Shown here one piece after another: positions 1 through 6,658 of a stretch of 21,439 nt of DNA; position 1 is the stretch's first letter; each line of letters starts with the position of its first letter. The DNA lies in IMG/VR virus record IMGVR_UViG_3300030107_001018, positions 1 to 21,439 of that record; one strand, given 5' to 3'. The notes under the pieces are model-generated. The model worked only from the letters and a program-made list of their open reading frames with translations. It made no database searches and was not told the DNA's origin. The position numbers and the translations under genes were made by a program. The stretch comes from a virus.

Positions 1-600
1 TGGGTAATGGAATGGGCCGAAATTGACGGGGTAACTTCTAAAAAACACGCTGGTCATATTAAAGCCTTTTTATCTCGCTCTACCGATTTTTTAAGAGTTC
101 CCTACGGTAAAGCTGTTGAAGAATGGCCTCGCCGTGGAATTATTGTTGGAAGCTCAAATAAAGAATCTGGTCTGTTATTTGATGACACTGGAAACCGCCG
201 CTTTCATGTTATCCCTTGCACTGCGACATCCATTGATCTTGATTCACTTCAATTAGAGAGGGATTCTATTTGGTGCGCAGCAGTTCAATCTTGGAAAAAT
301 AAAGAGTCACATTTCCTAACCTTTGAACAGGAAAATCAGATCGAAAAAGAGAATTTAGGTTACATGGTTGATTCACCTTGGTTAACCGTCATTAATCAAT
401 GGTTGAATAATCCTGTTAATCAAAGCACCGATATAACCATCGAAAAACTACTTACCGAGGCCATCGAAAAACCAGTGGAACGCCAAACAAAATCCGACAC
501 CATGACCGTCTCATCTATTCTCAAAAGTCTGAAGTATGAGAGAAAGAAAAAAAGAGTCGAGGGAACGCCTAAGTGGGTTTGGAACTTGCAAAAGTCGTAA
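1..600 (+). CDS. VapE/D5-like phage replication ATPase (primase-helicase), C-terminal part
   Basis: The open frame runs off the left edge (WV precede the first Met), so only the last 199 codons are present. The visible part matches the second half of the VapE/PF05272 P-loop ATPase: MEWAEIDG (the acidic Walker B-like strand), then KAFLSRSTDFLRVPYGK, then RRGIIVGSSN (sensor-1-like, ending in Asn) and LFDDTGNRRFHVI with the arginine pair expected of this family. The Walker A loop and any N-terminal primase domain lie upstream of the window. The last ~50 residues look like a winged-helix tail with a basic end (YERKKKRVEGTPKW). In phages such proteins act as DNA-replication helicases or primase-helicases. 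The gene lies just upstream of an iteron-like region, which fits a replication role. Family is fairly sure; the exact role is inferred. Confidence 0.82.
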   Translation, partial: WVMEWAEIDGVTSKKHAGHIKAFLSRSTDFLRVPYGKAVEEWPRRGIIVGSSNKESGLLFDDTGNRRFHVIPCTATSIDLDSLQLERDSIWCAAVQSWKNKESHFLTFEQENQIEKENLGYMVDSPWLTVINQWLNNPVNQSTDITIEKLLTEAIEKPVERQTKSDTMTVSSILKSLKYERKKKRVEGTPKWVWNLQKS

Positions 601-651
601 GTTCCCTCCTGTTCCCTCCTTTGTTCCTACGGGTGGGAACGCTCAAAAACC

Positions 652-680
652 TTGATACACCTCTCTTCTCTTTATATGTT
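652..680 (+). promoter_or_regulatory. Possible sigma70-type promoter before the terminase genes
   Basis: TTGATA (652-657; five of six matches to the -35 consensus) is followed after 17 bases by TATGTT (675-680; four of six to the -10 consensus). The -10 box overlaps the GTTCCC copy at 678-683, so a protein binding these repeats could control it. It would transcribe the terminase and head genes. This is a by-eye prediction only. Confidence 0.3.
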
Positions 681-695
681 CCCTATGTTCCTATG

Positions 696-742
696 TTTTT
701 ATATATAAATATAGAGATAGGTATATATGGGGTATATATATA
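696..742. other. AT-rich core, candidate DNA-unwinding element of a replication origin
   Basis: This 47-base stretch has no C and only eight G on the + strand (about 83% A+T) and is built of TATATA-like runs. It lies between the paired GTTCC words at 678-691 and the inverted pair at 779-791, inside the only sizeable non-coding stretch of the window (601-815), just after a replication ATPase gene. That arrangement resembles iteron-type origins, but function is inferred. Confidence 0.35.
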
Positions 743-815
743 GCTCAGGTAAGTTTGCAAGGAAGGTGGTACACAGTAGGAACGTGGGAACACTATCTAA
801 TCTCATTTCTGTCTC

Positions 816-1034
816 ATGCACGTCTCAAAAAAGAATCAGCCCGTTGTTGATCGCCTCATTCTTCTCCTCGCTCAATCCGAACATGTCGCGGACGCAATCT
901 TGGATAATGCCCTTGATGATCAAGAGCGTTTAGATCCAAAAGTTGCTGCTGGTTTAACTCAGTATTTGGTACGAATTGCAGATATCCTTAATTGCGCCGA
1001 AGAGGCCGATCTCAAACCTTTATCCAATGAATAA
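816..1034 (+). CDS. Small protein of unknown function upstream of terminase
   Basis: A 72-residue frame that is mostly helical by composition (ILLLAQSEHVADAILDNALD; GLTQYLVRIADIL) and mildly acidic, with no family I recognise. The ATG at 816 has no clear Shine-Dalgarno site, but no better start exists. It is the first gene after the iteron-like non-coding region and ends 14 bases before the small terminase gene, so it probably shares that transcript. The natural amino-acid composition supports a real gene over the competing 68-codon frame at 727-933. A packaging or regulatory accessory role is possible but only guessed from position. Confidence 0.6.
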   Translation: MHVSKKNQPVVDRLILLLAQSEHVADAILDNALDDQERLDPKVAAGLTQYLVRIADILNCAEEADLKPLSNE

Positions 1035-1048
1035 GCTATATTTTGCTT

Positions 1049-1372
1049 ATGGCTAAGAAAGCAACAGACAGAGAAATTGATTGCAGGGTTAATTCTGTCT
1101 ACAACTTATTAATTAATGGCCACAGTAAAACCCAGGTGGTGCAGTACTGCGCGGAAAATTATGGTGTCAAATTAAGGCAATCAGAAGAATATATTTCAAG
1201 AGCGCGTAAATTGCAGCAGCTAGACGCAGAGCTGGAACGTCCGCAGTGGCTCTTATCCGCTTTATCTCGTTTACAAAATTATGAAGCTCAATCTGCAAAA
1301 CGTGGTAATCATCAAGCAGCCTTACGCGCTGTGGAATTGCAAGCTCGGTTATTGAGGTTTGAGTTAAGTTGA
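1049..1372 (+). CDS. terS: Terminase small subunit-like DNA-binding protein
   Basis: A 107-residue protein from the ATG at 1049; a TTG two codons upstream is less likely. Residues ~10-50 form a helix-turn-helix-like segment (VYNLLINGHSKTQVVQYCAE, then RQSEEYISRARK) as in phage small terminase subunits, followed by a coiled helical C-terminus (QNYEAQSAKRGNHQAALRAV). It sits directly before the large terminase gene and overlaps its start within TTGA, which is the usual position of a packaging-site recognition subunit. Its expected role is to bind the phage packaging site and hand DNA to the large subunit. Sequence similarity among small terminases is low, so the call rests on both motif and position. 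Confidence 0.75.
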   Translation: MAKKATDREIDCRVNSVYNLLINGHSKTQVVQYCAENYGVKLRQSEEYISRARKLQQLDAELERPQWLLSALSRLQNYEAQSAKRGNHQAALRAVELQARLLRFELS

Positions 1373-2730
1373 CTTCATTAATTGCTGGAATATGTGACAA
1401 CGAACCGCTTACTGCTTTTGCTTATCAATCTTCTATTAACAGTCTTCCTACTGCGGAAGAAGTAAAGGCTCGAATACTTGAAGGACTCTTACCGCACCAG
1501 GAGCAATTCTGCCTGAATACTGAATCAAGAAAACTTGGACTTGTGTGTGGTTTCGGTGCAGGAAAAACACATGCTTTAATCGCAAAATTAGGAATGATTG
1601 CGGCGGATAATGTTGGGTTTGTTTCGGCTATCTTCGAGCCAACAAATGTCATGCTAAGAGACGTTCTTTATAGATCATTAATTGACTTATTAGATCAATG
1701 GGAGATCCCGTTTACTTATAGAGCATCACCAATGCCTGAATGTCAGCTTCATTTTAAAGAAGGAAATCATACCGTCCTATTAAGAACAATTCTTACTTAT
1801 CAGCGTTTGCGGGGACAGAATCTCTGTGCAGCACTTTTCGACGAGGCAGATACTATCCCAATGGGTGAAGCTACAAATGCCATGAATATGGCACTGGCAA
1901 GATTGAGATCAGGTAATAATCAACAATTCTGTGCTGCCACAACTCCAGAGGGTTATGGTTGGGCGTTTCATACATTTGATAAAGAAGCAACAGAAGACAC
2001 TGCATTAATCAGAGCAAGAACAATGGATAATCCTTATTTGCCTGATACGTTTATTCCTTCTTTGCAACAGAATTATTCTGAGCAATTAATCAAGGCTTAT
2101 TTAGAAGGGCAGTTTGTCAATTTAACAACAGGTCAAGTTTATGATCGGTTCTCTAGGGATATTCACGTTAAAGATAATTTGCCTGATTACAGTCAGGAAA
2201 TATTGAAAATAGGCATTGATTTCAACGTAGATAATACAAACGCTGTTGTATGTGTGCGGGACGGAAATAAGCTCGTCATAATAGATGAAATCGTTAAAGC
2301 CCACGACACCGACGCGCTCGCGCAGGAAATCGTTAGGCGTTATCCAGATCGTAAAATTCAGGTATTTCCCGATGCTTCAGGTTCGCAACGCTCAACCAAC
2401 GCAAATGCCTCTCGGACAGATATATCCATACTCCAATCTTACGGGTTTGAAAATATGTCGCCGCGCTCGAACCCCGCAATCAAAGATCGAGTCCAGACTT
2501 TGCAAAATCTTCTCTGTAACTCCAAAGGGGAATCACGCTTGGAGGTTAGCTCCCGTTGCGGAAGGGTGATTGAGTGCCTTGAGCTTCAATCGTGGGATGA
2601 AAAAACACAACTTCCATGTAAAAATACAGGTTTCGATCACACTAATGACGCATTAGGATACTGTGTATATCGAGAGTTCTCTATTCTGTATGCCCGTGCG
2701 GGTAGCAGAACAGGAATTAGAATCTATTAA
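1369..2730 (+). CDS. terL: Terminase large subunit (packaging ATPase-nuclease)
   Basis: The 453-residue protein has all expected motor and nuclease motifs. Walker A is GFGAGKT (61-67), Walker B with catalytic Glu is ALFDEAD (155-161, Glu159), and the coupling motif is CAATTPEG (188-195). The RNase H-like nuclease domain begins at IGIDFNVDNT (281-290, Asp284), with VFPDASG (332-338, Asp335) and DHTNDALGY (423-431, Asp427) supplying the metal-binding acids. Together with the portal it pumps DNA into the prohead and cuts the concatemer. The start is a TTG overlapping the TGA stop of the small subunit (TTGA); no in-frame ATG exists until beyond the Walker A motif (Met76), so coupled translation from TTG is the best reading. 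Length is typical for the family. Confidence 0.96.
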   Translation: MTSLIAGICDNEPLTAFAYQSSINSLPTAEEVKARILEGLLPHQEQFCLNTESRKLGLVCGFGAGKTHALIAKLGMIAADNVGFVSAIFEPTNVMLRDVLYRSLIDLLDQWEIPFTYRASPMPECQLHFKEGNHTVLLRTILTYQRLRGQNLCAALFDEADTIPMGEATNAMNMALARLRSGNNQQFCAATTPEGYGWAFHTFDKEATEDTALIRARTMDNPYLPDTFIPSLQQNYSEQLIKAYLEGQFVNLTTGQVYDRFSRDIHVKDNLPDYSQEILKIGIDFNVDNTNAVVCVRDGNKLVIIDEIVKAHDTDALAQEIVRRYPDRKIQVFPDASGSQRSTNANASRTDISILQSYGFENMSPRSNPAIKDRVQTLQNLLCNSKGESRLEVSSRCGRVIECLELQSWDEKTQLPCKNTGFDHTNDALGYCVYREFSILYARAGSRTGIRIY

Positions 2731-2745
2731 AGAGGATTTAACGCC

Positions 2746-4176
2746 GTGGCTTTCAGTGCATACAGTGGATATAGAACTTATAGAGGTATTGCGGAAGCAA
2801 AAGTTAATAAGGTATCTGATCCTAACCAGCAATGGTTGAATCAAGAGCCGCATTGGATTCTGCCTGAAACGATTGTTCAAGGGACTTACGAGATTAGATC
2901 TAAACACCGAAAATATTTACCGCAAGAGGAACGTGAATCAGATTTAAGTTATGACGCTCGGTTAGCAAGAAGCGTTTTATCTCCTTACTTCATACGAATT
3001 GAAAGGATGTTGGCGGGGATGTTAACTCGTAAACCTGTTCAGTTGAATGACACTGCTGACGTTATACGGGAAGCCTTGTTCGATGTGGATTTGGGCGGAA
3101 ATGACATCAGCATTTTCTGTTACGAATTAACGCGCAAGCTCTTACGCTACGGACATATTGGCTGTCTTGTTGATAGTCCATCTTTAGAGACAGGCGAAGG
3201 CCGCCCATATTGGAGCATTTACACACCAAGGGACATTATTGGTTGGAGAACAGAAAAGAAAGATGGAAAAGATGAATTAACACAGCTTCGATTAGCTGAA
3301 CAAGTGTTAGTTGAAGATGGTTTGTATGGAGTGAAAGAGGTTCAACAGATCAGAGTATTGACGCCAGGTAATTTTGAAATTCATCGTAAGAATAAAGAGA
3401 AAAGCGATTGGGTTATTCAGGAAGAGGGAACAACATCACTTGATTACATTCCTTTTTCTGTTGCTTATGCAAACAAGGTTGGCTATATGGAATCAAGACC
3501 ACCGATGAGCGATATAGCTGAATTAAATTTGAAACATTATCAAATACAGAGCGATTACGACAATATCTTGCATATCTCGGCTGTTCCGATGCTATCTATT
3601 TTTGGGATGCCGCCAAGTGATAGTGAAATTAGTGCTGGACCAGGAGAAGCTTTTGCAATGCCAGCCGAAGCAAGAATTGAATATATAGAACCAGGCGGTA
3701 GTAGTTTTTCAGCACAACAAGAACGCCTTAAAGAGATAGCATCTCAGATCAATGAATTGGGTTTAGCGGCAATATTAGGCCAAAAACTCAGTGCTGAAAC
3801 GGCTACTTCTAAGGCCATCGACCGTTCTCAATCAGATGCCACGATGCTTTATATCGCGCAGCAGGTTCAGGATTTAATTGATAATAGTTTGCGTTTTCAT
3901 GCTGATTATTTAGGTGTTGAGGCGGGTAGTTCTTATGTCAATCGCGACTTCTTAGCATCTCGTTTAGATCCTCAAGAAATTAATAGCGTTCTTCAACTTT
4001 ATACAGCAAATACAATCAGCCAAGAAAGCTTGCTAAAGATGTTGGCCGAGGGCAATGTGTTACCTGATGAGTTTGATGTTGAAGAAGAAGTTGAAGCAAC
4101 ACAAGTAGCAGGATTAATTGAAATGGAACCACCTGAGAAGAAGGAAAAAGAAGAAACAGTACAAGTTGAAGAGTGA
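2746..4176 (+). CDS. Portal protein, DUF4055-like
   Basis: 476 residues from a GTG start with AGAGGA (2731-2736) upstream. Residues ~57-98 hold the conserved block typical of DUF4055 portal-like proteins (YDARLARSVLSPYFIRIE then AGMLTRKPV), followed by RYGHIGCLVD (134-143) and SIYTPRDIIGWR (157-168). The C-terminus is strongly acidic (EEEVEATQ... EPPEKKEKEE), as in many portals whose end is disordered. The portal forms the dodecameric ring at one capsid vertex through which DNA passes and to which terminase and connector proteins bind. Its position between the large terminase and a MuF-type protein is canonical. Confidence 0.9.
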   Translation: MAFSAYSGYRTYRGIAEAKVNKVSDPNQQWLNQEPHWILPETIVQGTYEIRSKHRKYLPQEERESDLSYDARLARSVLSPYFIRIERMLAGMLTRKPVQLNDTADVIREALFDVDLGGNDISIFCYELTRKLLRYGHIGCLVDSPSLETGEGRPYWSIYTPRDIIGWRTEKKDGKDELTQLRLAEQVLVEDGLYGVKEVQQIRVLTPGNFEIHRKNKEKSDWVIQEEGTTSLDYIPFSVAYANKVGYMESRPPMSDIAELNLKHYQIQSDYDNILHISAVPMLSIFGMPPSDSEISAGPGEAFAMPAEARIEYIEPGGSSFSAQQERLKEIASQINELGLAAILGQKLSAETATSKAIDRSQSDATMLYIAQQVQDLIDNSLRFHADYLGVEAGSSYVNRDFLASRLDPQEINSVLQLYTANTISQESLLKMLAEGNVLPDEFDVEEEVEATQVAGLIEMEPPEKKEKEETVQVEE

Positions 4177-4179
4177 TAA

Positions 4180-6420
4180 ATGGCCCCACAAATAAAGAAA
4201 GAAGGCACACCAGCGATTCTTTATCGGAACGCTATTGACTTAAATCGCTTTAGTAATGGGGTTCAAAATAGACTTGTAAAAGCTAATAAAAAAGTCCTTG
4301 TTCGTGCAATTGAGCAGTTAGCAAAGATTGATGATTCAGAGAAGCCGTCATATAAAGCCGCAAGATTAAGAGCATTATTGAAACAGACAAAAGAATCACT
4401 AGGCACTTGGAGAAAAGAAAGTGTTGCGGTGATGATTAAGGAGTTAGAAGGAATTGCAGATGTTCAAGCTGGTTTTGTAGAAAGTCAAATAGAAAAGGCA
4501 TTACCTAGCGGAGTATTGAGAAGCGAATTAAATCCAGCAGGTTATAGCGTTCAAACTGTTGCAGTAAGTCCAGATTTTGCGAAGGCTGTGGTCACAAAAG
4601 ATCCTAGTGTTGTCACGTTAAGAGCAACAGGCCCATTTGATTTAACAGCAGCGCAAGGAGCGCAACTAACACTGCCTAATGGTGACACTGTTGAAAAAGC
4701 ATTTAGAGGAATTGCATCTAGAGAGCTAAGTAACTTTAAACAAACGGTTAGAACAGGTCTTTTATCTGGTGAACCTACAGAAGATATTGTTCGTCAGTTA
4801 ATGGGTAATTTGGAGTTTGGTCAAAGAGCTGGAACACCGTTACAAGCGGCGTTATCTGGTGACGCTGGCTTTAAAATGGCTAGGCATCAAATCAGGACAG
4901 TTGTTAGAACAAGTGTTAATCAGGTTTCTAATGCAGCAAGTAAGCAAGTTTACAAAGCAAATGAAGATGTAACAGAGAAGTACCGTTATGTTGCGACGTT
5001 AGATAGTAGAACCTCGGCTTTATGTGCATCGCTTGATGGACAAGAGTTTGAATATGACAAAGGGCCAGAACCACCACAGCATTTTAATTGCAGGTCAACA
5101 ACTGTTGCTGTTATTGATTGGGATGGATTAAGGAAGAAATATCCAAAATTAAAATTTGATGATCCAGCCGAAGGAAAAAGAGCCGCAGCAGGAGGGATGG
5201 TTCCTGCTGACACTACTTATGGGAAATGGTTGCATGGACAAAGGGCTAGAACCAAGTCAGGAAAATTATCTCAATTCACACCTGGACCAAGACAGATTGA
5301 AGCATTAGGAAAAGAAAAGGCAAAATATTTTAATCGTTTGGCTAATAAGTATGGAGCAGATGAAGCAATTAAAAAGTTTGTAAGAACGGATGGAACAGAG
5401 ATCAGCTTGGCGCAACTAAAGAAGCGTTATCCAAAACTGACAAGCATTAAGAAGAAAACAGTGGCAAAGGTCAAAGCAGTAAAAGTTGCAGCTTTTGATC
5501 AAGATTCGATAGCTTCCGTCTCAATGGGATCTCCTGCTGTTGATGAACATCTTCAGAAACTTATTTCTTACAGAGAGAAAGGAATAAAAGGAATGGTTGA
5601 ATCTAGTTGGAATGAATTAGAGGCATTAGGAGGAGAAACAGCCGTGAACGCTAAGAAAACTAGAGAGTTTATGGTTAAACATAAGATTTTTAATAATTTC
5701 GCAATGAAAGGGGAGAAATGGAAATCTTCAAATGCTTCTTGGTATTACAACAAACAACTAAAAGAAAGCATGAAAGCGGCTGTAAAAGATTTAGAAAAAT
5801 ATAGTGATAACAATAGGACGTATGTAGGGAAACACAAAAGATGGTTCTTGCGTAATGTTGACAAGTTGGAAGATAGCTCGACACGAAATCAAGTTTTACA
5901 AAGGTTTTTAGATCCTCCTTCTGGTAGAGCTAATGGATATACAAATATGCAGTCCAGTATTATCAACACTCAGTTAACACCTTTATCAGCAAGAATTACT
6001 GCCTCTAACGCAAAAGAGATGAAGAAGATTGCTGCTGATGTTTTAACAAAAACAGTAGAAATTATCGAGAAGAAAACAGAAGTAGCAAGACAACTTGCTT
6101 TTCTTGATCCTATAGATTTAATTGATTGGACAACAGGTTGGAAGATAGGACAAGAGCAGAAGGGCAGCAGTTGGTTTATTACAATGATCCATGAAACAGG
6201 GCATCAAGTTCATGCAAAAGCATCTGGAGGTGTTGCGTTAGGCAGTAAATGGAAAGGAAAGGGAGGCATTACAAAAGTTACAGGCTATGCTCATAAGAAC
6301 CCTAGAGAACAATTTGCAGAAGGTTTTGTGCAGTACGTTTTAAATCCCGAAGGTTTGAAAAAATCAGCTCCAAGGGTTTATTCTTGGATTGAAGAGGCAT
6401 TAGAGGAGGCTCTAAAATGA
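4180..6420 (+). CDS. MuF-like head protein fused to a C-terminal zinc-metallopeptidase-like domain
   Basis: 746 residues, much longer than ordinary MuF/SPP1 gp7 proteins. The N-terminal half (about 1-320) is a MuF/SPP1 gp7-type head morphogenesis domain, ending in the diagnostic block RTSVNQVSNAASKQVY (243-258), TLDSRTSALCASLDG (273-287) and PPQHFNCRSTTVAVI (298-312). A Lys-rich linker lies near 424-437 and an unrecognised region at ~440-575. The C-terminal domain has an HExxH motif, HETGH (671-675), followed by NPREQFAEGF (707-716), where Glu714 could be the third zinc ligand of a gluzincin-type peptidase. MuF proteins enter the head at the portal and may be ejected with DNA; MuF-toxin fusions with C-terminal effector domains are known in temperate phages. 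Here the peptidase could be an injected effector or a head-maturation protease. The domain call comes from motif reading. Confidence 0.85.
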   Translation: MAPQIKKEGTPAILYRNAIDLNRFSNGVQNRLVKANKKVLVRAIEQLAKIDDSEKPSYKAARLRALLKQTKESLGTWRKESVAVMIKELEGIADVQAGFVESQIEKALPSGVLRSELNPAGYSVQTVAVSPDFAKAVVTKDPSVVTLRATGPFDLTAAQGAQLTLPNGDTVEKAFRGIASRELSNFKQTVRTGLLSGEPTEDIVRQLMGNLEFGQRAGTPLQAALSGDAGFKMARHQIRTVVRTSVNQVSNAASKQVYKANEDVTEKYRYVATLDSRTSALCASLDGQEFEYDKGPEPPQHFNCRSTTVAVIDWDGLRKKYPKLKFDDPAEGKRAAAGGMVPADTTYGKWLHGQRARTKSGKLSQFTPGPRQIEALGKEKAKYFNRLANKYGADEAIKKFVRTDGTEISLAQLKKRYPKLTSIKKKTVAKVKAVKVAAFDQDSIASVSMGSPAVDEHLQKLISYREKGIKGMVESSWNELEALGGETAVNAKKTREFMVKHKIFNNFAMKGEKWKSSNASWYYNKQLKESMKAAVKDLEKYSDNNRTYVGKHKRWFLRNVDKLEDSSTRNQVLQRFLDPPSGRANGYTNMQSSIINTQLTPLSARITASNAKEMKKIAADVLTKTVEIIEKKTEVARQLAFLDPIDLIDWTTGWKIGQEQKGSSWFITMIHETGHQVHAKASGGVALGSKWKGKGGITKVTGYAHKNPREQFAEGFVQYVLNPEGLKKSAPRVYSWIEEALEEALK
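6402..6409 (+). promoter_or_regulatory. Perfect Shine-Dalgarno for the 63-aa overlapping gene
   Basis: AGAGGAGG ends 7 bases before the ATG at 6417, inside the last codons of the MuF-metallopeptidase gene. Most starts in this window have weak or no such site, so this one is unusually strong and supports the small downstream frame as a translated gene. Confidence 0.75.
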
Positions 6421-6608
6421 CTCTCTCTGAAGTGATGAAAATGACAAGAGCATGGCCGAAGGATAAAACAATTCCTCGGAAACTTGCTGCTGCAATAAAT
6501 GAAGCAAAGGAAGAAGATAAGGAGAAGATGGAATTTTTAATTGAAGGATTATATGTTGATTGCGAATCAGATAAAGATATAAGTATTTTGAAAGATGTCT
6601 TTGACTAG
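6417..6608 (+). CDS. 63-aa protein overlapping the MuF-metallopeptidase gene, possible immunity/partner
   Basis: The ATG overlaps the upstream stop as ATGA and is preceded by a perfect Shine-Dalgarno, so the two genes should be translationally coupled. The protein is small, helical in composition and slightly acidic (15 Asp/Glu against 11 Lys/Arg), with no family I recognise; one Cys sits in YVDCESDKD. In MuF polymorphic-toxin loci the gene directly after the toxin commonly encodes immunity, so a protective or inhibitory partner for the C-terminal metallopeptidase is a reasonable hypothesis. It could also simply be a small virion or assembly factor. Real gene: likely. Function: unknown. Confidence 0.7.
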   Translation: MTLSEVMKMTRAWPKDKTIPRKLAAAINEAKEEDKEKMEFLIEGLYVDCESDKDISILKDVFD

Positions 6609-6614
6609 CAAAGG

Positions 6615-6631
6615 TTAACCGTAACGGTTAA
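6615..6631. promoter_or_regulatory. 17-bp near-perfect palindrome, operator-like
   Basis: TTAACCGTAACGGTTAA has perfect 8-base arms around a single central A. It lies in the 50-base gap between the 63-aa gene and the basic-protein gene. There is no T-run after it and the loop is too small for a good hairpin, so a dimeric DNA-binding protein site is more likely than a terminator. No promoter boxes are convincing around it. Confidence 0.4.
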
Positions 6632-6658
6632 ACTGTTTGTAATGTTTGATTTTTGGTC

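Larger units (their letters stand above)
561..791. repeat. Cluster of ten GTTCC/GGAAC words (iteron-like)
   Basis: The pentamer GTTCC or its complement occurs at 562-566, 581-585, 601-605, 611-615, 623-627, 636-640, 678-682, 687-691, 779-783 and 787-791, often as GTTCCC. Fewer than one copy would be expected by chance in this length. GTTCCCTCCT is tandemly repeated at 601-610 and 611-620. A pair GTTCCCTATGTTCC (678-691) is mirrored by the inverted pair GGAACGTGGGAAC (779-791). The first two copies lie inside the end of the upstream gene. This looks like a protein-binding array, either replication iterons or operators. Confidence 0.6.

Noticed and set aside
727-933. 68-codon + strand frame in the gap after the replication gene
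   Set aside because: It begins within the TATA-rich core, has a Ser/Leu-rich unnatural composition and conflicts with the more natural 72-codon frame at 816-1034.
1167-1400. 77-codon minus-strand frame over the small terminase
   Set aside because: It lies wholly opposite well-supported terminase genes and has no ribosome site; a shadow of the coding strand.
3999-4210. Two minus-strand frames opposite the portal C-terminus
   Set aside because: Their Ser- or Leu-rich low-complexity products come from the Glu/Lys-rich portal tail read backwards.
6601-6629. TTGACT at 6601 as a -35 box for the basic-protein gene
   Set aside because: At 16-18 base spacing there is only ACGGTT-like sequence, not a -10 box, so a promoter is not supported.
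6615-6631. The palindrome as an intrinsic terminator
   Set aside because: A one-base loop, AT-rich arms and no following T-run make it a poor terminator.
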